Source of the DNA: Actinomycetota bacterium
GTDB lineage: Bacteria; Actinomycetota; Actinomycetes; Nanopelagicales; Nanopelagicaceae
Assembly: GCA_009705025.1 (NCBI GenBank)
Contig: WLDA01000017.1
Span: 1 to 10,134, forward strand
Direction: 5' to 3'
DNA length: 10,134 nucleotides
Part shown: positions 6,679-10,134 of the stretch, piece by piece
How the letters are laid out: every line of letters starts with the position of its first letter
Position numbering within the stretch: position 1 is the stretch's first letter
Translations under genes and position numbers: made by a program
Notes under the pieces: model-generated
Databases searched by the model: none
What the model was told of the DNA's origin: nothing
Seen by the model: the letters and a program-made list of their open reading frames with translations, nothing else

Positions 6679-8765
6679 ATCAACGCTCGCGCCTTAGCCT
6701 CCTTGTTGTCCAGATTCTAATTGTTTCTCTTATGGTCGCTTTATTTGGACGACTCTTTTATTTACAAATTGGTGCAGGTCCGAAGTATCGAGATGCAGCG
6801 CTAAGTATTCAAAGTCGTGATGTGATCAACCCTGCAACTCGTGGACTCATTGTTGATTCATCTGGTGTGCCACTTGCTCTCAATAAAGTTGGATTAGCAA
6901 TCACAATTGATCGAATAACTATAGATAAACAGCCAGATAAAGGCGTTTCTGTAATGAAATCGCTAGCCCTTTTGCTTGGTCTCAATTATGGTGACATTTT
7001 TCGAGAAACACGTTTATGTGGCGAACTTCCAAAAGGACAAAAGGCTGGATGCTGGACCGGTTCTAGGTATCAGCCGATTCCAATTACAAAAGAGGCAGAC
7101 CCAAATATTGCTCTCCAAATTGTAGAAAATTCGGACAAATATCCAGGCGTTGATGCAACACCGATAGCTATTCGAAATTATCCCGGCATTGAAGGCGTCA
7201 ATGGTGCGCACGTATTGGGATATGTGGGACCAATGACAGAAGAAAATTTGGCAAATACAAGTAGCAAAAAGTATTTTCGAAGCGAATCAATTGGAAAATC
7301 TGGATTAGAGATTCAATACGATTCCTACTTACGTGGAACACCGGGTATAAGAACGGTAATTGTTGATCGTAAAGAATCAATTACGCGTGTGAGTCAAAAT
7401 ACGAAATCAATACCAGGGGATCACCTCGTTACCAATTTAGATATTCGTCTTCAGGCTGCAGCTGAGAGTGCGTTATCTGATGCAGTGCGACGTGCACGCG
7501 GATCAGGATTCAAAGCAGATTCAGGTGCTGCGGTTGTCATGGATGTTAGAAATGGACGCGTTCTTGCAATTGCTTCCTATCCAACATATGACCCAAATGC
7601 TTGGGAAAAAGGATTGACTGTAAAACAAGCAAGTGATCTCTTCAGTGAGAAAAACGCGGTACCGGCACTATCTCGTGCACTTCAAGGATTATTTGCACCA
7701 GCATCTACTTTCAAAGCGGTTTCAACAGTTGCGGCGGCAAATGCTGGGTATGACTTGAATGCATCTTATGACTGTCCTTCTCAAGTAGAAGTTGGAACAC
7801 GTGCATTCCAAAACTTTGAAAGTAAAGCGCAAGGAAGAATGTCACTAAAAAAGGCAATTGCTGTCTCATGCGACACCATTTGGTATCGAATTGCCTTTGA
7901 TGAGTGGCTGCGTGATGGTGGACTTCGACCAAAAGCGAGTGCCAATGATTATTTCTACAACGCAGCACGTGGATTTCAAATCAATGTAAAGACTGGTATC
8001 GATCTACCGTCAGAGTCGGCAGGACGTTTAGCTGATCGACAGTGGCGTAAGAATTGGTATGCAGCAAACAAGGACTTCTATTGCAATTACAAAAGTCGAG
8101 CCACCAAATCCCAGCAAACTCCTTTCTTATTAGAGCTTGCTCGAGAAAACTGTATAGATGGTGACAAAATCCGTGCTGGAGATGCAGTGAACTTCTCAAT
8201 TGGCCAAGGAGATACTGTCATTACTCCGCTCAAACTCGCTCAAATGTATTCAGCAATTGCAAATGGGGGCACTATTTGGCAAGCACTCGTTGGTAAAGCA
8301 ATTGTGAAAACTGATGGAACGATCATCAAAACAATGACTCCTGAAAAACTTGGGACACTTCCCGCAACACCTCAAACTCTCAAATTCTTACAAGGTGCAC
8401 TTCGCGAAGTAGTTACTGGAGGAACAGCCACTGGAGCATTCTCTGGATTCCCGATATCAGTGAGTGGAAAAACTGGAACTGCTGAAGTTTTTGGTAAAAA
8501 TTTGAATGGAAGTAAGAAGGACAATACGTCTTGGTTCGCTTCATTTGCACCTAGTGAAAAGCCACGATATGCAGTCGTAATGATGGTGAGCCAAGGTGGA
8601 TATGGAGCATCAACTAGTGGTGTTGGCGTTCGCAAAATTTATGAAACACTCTTTGGCGTTAAAGGTTCTAAAGTAGTTCCTGGTCTTGCATTGTTCCCAG
8701 AAGGCAAACCACCAACTAAACTTCCAAAGATTTCACCTGCTACTAAAGTAAAGAAGGCGCCATGA
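6675..8765 (+). CDS. mrdA: Penicillin-binding protein 2, elongasome transpeptidase (class B PBP)
   Basis: Monofunctional DD-transpeptidase that cross-links new peptidoglycan made by RodA; membrane-anchored with an extracytoplasmic catalytic domain. The product is 696 residues: one N-terminal membrane anchor (about 8-29), a pedestal/dimerisation domain (about 45-245, with PATRGLIVDSSG and IGKSGLEIQYDSYLRG), and a transpeptidase domain with STFK (nucleophile Ser344), SCD (398-400) and KTG (599-601). Asp in place of Asn in the second motif also occurs in E. coli PBP2 (SAD), so it is not a defect. Between GRL (450-452) and NFSIGQGD (506-513) there is a longer segment than in E. coli PBP2, with Cys470 and Cys493; the pedestal has Cys115 and Cys126. 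The basic Pro/Lys-rich tail (677-696) follows the domain. AGG at 6663-6665 is a weak ribosome binding site. It is often called pbpA or pbp2 in actinobacteria. Confidence 0.95.
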   Translation: MNQRSRLSLLVVQILIVSLMVALFGRLFYLQIGAGPKYRDAALSIQSRDVINPATRGLIVDSSGVPLALNKVGLAITIDRITIDKQPDKGVSVMKSLALLLGLNYGDIFRETRLCGELPKGQKAGCWTGSRYQPIPITKEADPNIALQIVENSDKYPGVDATPIAIRNYPGIEGVNGAHVLGYVGPMTEENLANTSSKKYFRSESIGKSGLEIQYDSYLRGTPGIRTVIVDRKESITRVSQNTKSIPGDHLVTNLDIRLQAAAESALSDAVRRARGSGFKADSGAAVVMDVRNGRVLAIASYPTYDPNAWEKGLTVKQASDLFSEKNAVPALSRALQGLFAPASTFKAVSTVAAANAGYDLNASYDCPSQVEVGTRAFQNFESKAQGRMSLKKAIAVSCDTIWYRIAFDEWLRDGGLRPKASANDYFYNAARGFQINVKTGIDLPSESAGRLADRQWRKNWYAANKDFYCNYKSRATKSQQTPFLLELARENCIDGDKIRAGDAVNFSIGQGDTVITPLKLAQMYSAIANGGTIWQALVGKAIVKTDGTIIKTMTPEKLGTLPATPQTLKFLQGALREVVTGGTATGAFSGFPISVSGKTGTAEVFGKNLNGSKKDNTSWFASFAPSEKPRYAVVMMVSQGGYGASTSGVGVRKIYETLFGVKGSKVVPGLALFPEGKPPTKLPKISPATKVKKAP

Positions 8766-9919
8766 GTTTGATCGCACAGCGCCAAAAATTTAGGCGTGCA
8801 TCACGACCATCACTTTTTGCTGGCTTTGATCCAATTCTTACTGGTGCAATTGCTTTGCTACTCGCAATGGGTACAGCACTAGTTTATGCAGCAACTCGTG
8901 ATTGGTATGCGGCAAATAATTTAGATCCGGAATATTACTTGAAGCGCCACGTTATCAATATTGTCATTGGCTCACTTCTTGCATGGGGCACAACAGTTAT
9001 CGATTACCGATTGTTACGCGCATACACACCTATTGCATGGGGCCTTGGGGTTTTAGGTCTTGCTGCAGTACTAATTCCGCAAGTCGGAAGTGAGATAAAT
9101 GGTGCACAAGCCTGGATTGCACTTCCTGGCGGATTTCAAATTCAACCTGCAGAACTAGCAAAGATCTCAATTATTTTAGGAATCTCAATGATTCTTTCTG
9201 AGCGCGGCCATGATTCTGATGAACCATCAACTCAAGATATGTTGCAAGCACTTGCTGTTGCAGCAGTTCCAATTCTTCTTATTTTGGCGCAACCCGATAT
9301 GGGAACAGTATTTATTATTTCCGCCTCCGTTGTAACCATCATTGCAGTCTCTGGCTCGCCTACACGGTGGGTAGTCGCACTCCTAATTGTTGCTGTCATC
9401 GGTGGTTTTGCAGCAGCAAAGTCAGGTGTGCTCAATGAGTATCAAATAAAGCGTTTGCAATCATTTGTTGATCCAAATGCAGATACTCAAGGAACTGGTT
9501 ATCAACTTCGACAAGCACGTATCACAGTGGGTTCCGGTGGTCTGATTGGAACTGGTTTATTCAATGGACCTCAGACAAATGGTCGATTTGTACCTGAGCA
9601 ACAGACCGACTTTATCTTTACAGTTGCTGGCGAAGAACTTGGTTTTCTCGGTAGTGGCTTAATCATTTTGCTCTACATAATTATTTTGATGCGAGCCTTT
9701 TCTATTGCTCGAAGAACGAACGACCCCTTTGGGCGATTAGTTGGAACTGGGGTAATTGCATGGTTTGCATTTCAAATATTTGAAAATATTGGAATGACGT
9801 TGGGATTGATGCCGATGACAGGTGTCCCATTGCCATTTCTTTCCTACGGTGGCTCAAGTATGTTCGCCAATTTGATTGGCTTTGGTCTGCTTCAAAATAT
9901 CCACTCTAAACAGCGCTAA
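8762..9919 (+). CDS. rodA: Peptidoglycan glycosyltransferase RodA (SEDS family)
   Basis: Polytopic membrane enzyme that polymerises lipid II into glycan strands, working with the PBP2 encoded just upstream. The product is 385 residues with about ten membrane segments. SEDS motifs: GAQAWIALPGGFQIQPAELAK (114-134), the large extracytoplasmic loop with VDPNADTQGTGYQLRQARITVGSGGLIGTG (236-265), FVPEQQTDFIFTVAGEELGF (276-295), which holds the expected catalytic Asp283, and the C-terminal PLPFLSYGGSSMFAN (356-370). RodA rather than FtsW is supported by its place next to mreBCD and PBP2. The ATG overlaps the PBP2 stop as ATGA, with GAAGG (8753-8757) four bases upstream. It is the last gene of the cluster before the structured non-coding stretch. 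Confidence 0.96.
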   Translation: MSLIAQRQKFRRASRPSLFAGFDPILTGAIALLLAMGTALVYAATRDWYAANNLDPEYYLKRHVINIVIGSLLAWGTTVIDYRLLRAYTPIAWGLGVLGLAAVLIPQVGSEINGAQAWIALPGGFQIQPAELAKISIILGISMILSERGHDSDEPSTQDMLQALAVAAVPILLILAQPDMGTVFIISASVVTIIAVSGSPTRWVVALLIVAVIGGFAAAKSGVLNEYQIKRLQSFVDPNADTQGTGYQLRQARITVGSGGLIGTGLFNGPQTNGRFVPEQQTDFIFTVAGEELGFLGSGLIILLYIIILMRAFSIARRTNDPFGRLVGTGVIAWFAFQIFENIGMTLGLMPMTGVPLPFLSYGGSSMFANLIGFGLLQNIHSKQR

Positions 9920-9933
9920 ATACTTTCTGGCAC

Positions 9934-9986
9934 GCTCATATTTGAGCAAAGTTGGGCGAAAGGCGCACCATCTGCCATACTTGCTC
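9934..9986 (+). other. Mutually exclusive hairpins just after rodA
   Basis: Two pairings share the same GAGC (9944-9947). In one, GCTCA (9934-9938) pairs with TGAGC (9943-9947) around a four-base loop. In the other, GAGCAAAGT (9944-9952) pairs with ACTTGCTC (9979-9986), eight pairs with one bulged A, enclosing a small GGGCG / CGCACC hairpin (9954-9969). Alternative pairings of one strand are the layout of attenuators and riboswitches, but they also arise by chance. No T-run follows either hairpin, so neither is a classical intrinsic terminator. The function is not known. Confidence 0.45.
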
Positions 9987-9988
9987 CA

Positions 9989-10039
9989 GAGTTCAGCGCG
10001 GCTCGCGATCCATTCGCGAACAACGCCTAGCGCGAATTC
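9989..10039 (+). other. Long imperfect stem-loop in the rodA downstream region (terminator or RNA element)
   Basis: The 51 bases fold on themselves. The apical stem is TCGCGA (10003-10008) with TCGCGA (10014-10019) around loop TCCAT. Then GGC (10000-10002) pairs with GCC (10025-10027), GCGC (9996-9999) with GCGC (10030-10033), and GAGTTC (9989-9994) with GAATTC (10034-10039), including one G-T wobble. That makes about 19 pairs interrupted by a bulged A, a two-base bulge and a five-base internal bulge. It is the strongest structure in the window and lies at the 3' end of the mre cluster. No T-run follows, so it could be a U-less terminator, a 3'-end stabiliser, a leader structure of the next gene or a protein-binding site. 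Confidence 0.55.
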
Positions 10040-10053
10040 ACCACAGAAGATTT

Positions 10054-10069
10054 GCTTGAGAATTCAAGC
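10054..10069 (+). repeat. Short inverted repeat over the candidate -35 box
   Basis: GCTTGA (10054-10059) and TCAAGC (10064-10069) are perfectly complementary around GAAT. The repeat covers the TTGAGA that would be the -35 element of the promoter proposed for the next gene, the position of a repressor operator. It could equally be an RNA hairpin if the region is transcribed from the mre operon. Confidence 0.4.
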
Positions 10070-10084
10070 CAGAGCGCGTTTATA
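10056..10084 (+). promoter_or_regulatory. Candidate sigma70-type promoter for the downstream gene
   Basis: TTGAGA (10056-10061, one mismatch to TTGACA) is followed after exactly 17 bases by TTTATA (10079-10084, two mismatches to TATAAT). Transcription would start around 10091, giving a short leader that still includes the AGAGGA ribosome binding site. The -10 lies in a small inverted repeat, GCGTT (10076-10080) / AACGC (10087-10091). The match is good but unproven. Confidence 0.45.
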
Positions 10085-10093
10085 TGAACGCAT

Positions 10094-10099
10094 AGAGGA
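10094..10099 (+). promoter_or_regulatory. Ribosome binding site of the downstream gene
   Basis: AGAGGA lies nine bases before the ATG at 10109. It is the only Shine-Dalgarno-like sequence between rodA and the window end, and it selects this ATG over the ATG at 10084, which is in another frame. Confidence 0.55.
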
Positions 10100-10108
10100 T
10101 TTGGTGCC

Positions 10109-10134
10109 ATGGCTATTGAGCCAAAAACACCGCG
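10109..10134 (+). CDS. Start of an unidentified gene (3' end off the window)
   Basis: Only the first eight full codons are visible, reading MAIEPKTP and probably R next. The start is supported by AGAGGA upstream and by a change to a Pro/Lys/Thr-rich sequence, as in proteins with a disordered N-terminus. In actinobacteria, genes found some way downstream of rodA include a B12-binding radical SAM protein and the RNase E/G gene rne; rne products there often begin with low-complexity sequence. Too little is visible to choose, and other genes are possible. Confidence 0.5.

Noticed and set aside
7866..7874. SCD instead of SxN in the second PBP2 motif as a possible inactive enzyme
   Set aside because: E. 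coli PBP2 has SAD at this place and is active; STFK and KTG are intact.
9916..10030. Short open frames on both strands after rodA (a rodA read-through frame ending at TAG 10028-10030, and a minus-strand frame ending at 9916)
   Set aside because: Both look mildly protein-like, but they mirror the same inverted repeats, lack starts with ribosome binding sites, and would be under 40 codons. A gene remnant cannot be excluded without comparison to relatives.
9921..10134. A + strand frame with no stop from just after rodA to the window end
   Set aside because: It has no convincing start codon or ribosome binding site, gives a compositionally odd Arg/Ser-rich peptide, and conflicts in frame with the well-placed ATG at 10109. 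Openness fits the locally GC-rich stem sequences.
1..10134. Search for a new defence, mobile or CRISPR-type system
   Set aside because: All full-length genes belong to well-known housekeeping families in a conserved order; no direct-repeat arrays, transposase-like frames or tRNA-flanked insertions are visible.

Overview
The window looks like a chromosomal housekeeping region of an actinobacterium with a compact, AT-leaning genome. The order valS - folC - DUF4233 membrane protein - ndk - mreB - mreC - mreD - PBP2 - rodA, all on the + strand, is the order known from Streptomyces and relatives. Base and codon use is A/T-rich (many GAA, GCA, ATT, AAA codons) and the genes are packed with almost no spacers. 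High-GC actinobacteria do not look like this; small free-living planktonic lineages such as the freshwater acI group (Nanopelagicales) do. That placement is an inference from gene order and composition, not a database match.

Positions 1-3727 hold the 3' part of valS (its N-terminal catalytic part with the HIGH motif lies off the left edge), then folC and a small four-helix membrane protein, joined by ATGA stop/start overlaps. ndk follows after 14 bases with no ribosome binding site but with a TAGACT box at the distance expected for a leaderless transcript, so a new transcript may begin there.

Positions 4189-9919 encode a complete rod-type elongasome: MreB (cytoskeletal ATPase), MreC and MreD (membrane scaffold), PBP2 (transpeptidase) and RodA (SEDS glycosyltransferase). 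mreB and mreC have visible ribosome binding sites. mreD, the PBP2 gene and rodA each start inside the stop codon of the gene before, so the membrane subunits are probably made by coupled translation in fixed proportion. Together these proteins would insert peptidoglycan along the side wall.

Positions 9920-10108 form the only sizeable non-coding stretch, 189 bases. It is dense in inverted repeats: two pairings that exclude each other (9934-9986), a long imperfect stem-loop (9989-10039) and two smaller hairpins (10054-10069 and 10076-10091), the last two overlapping a possible sigma70-type promoter. A ribosome binding site and an ATG follow, and the first eight full codons of another gene run off the right edge. 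I see no mobile element, CRISPR array, tRNA, rRNA or defence system. The structured region after rodA is the only part that known genes do not explain.
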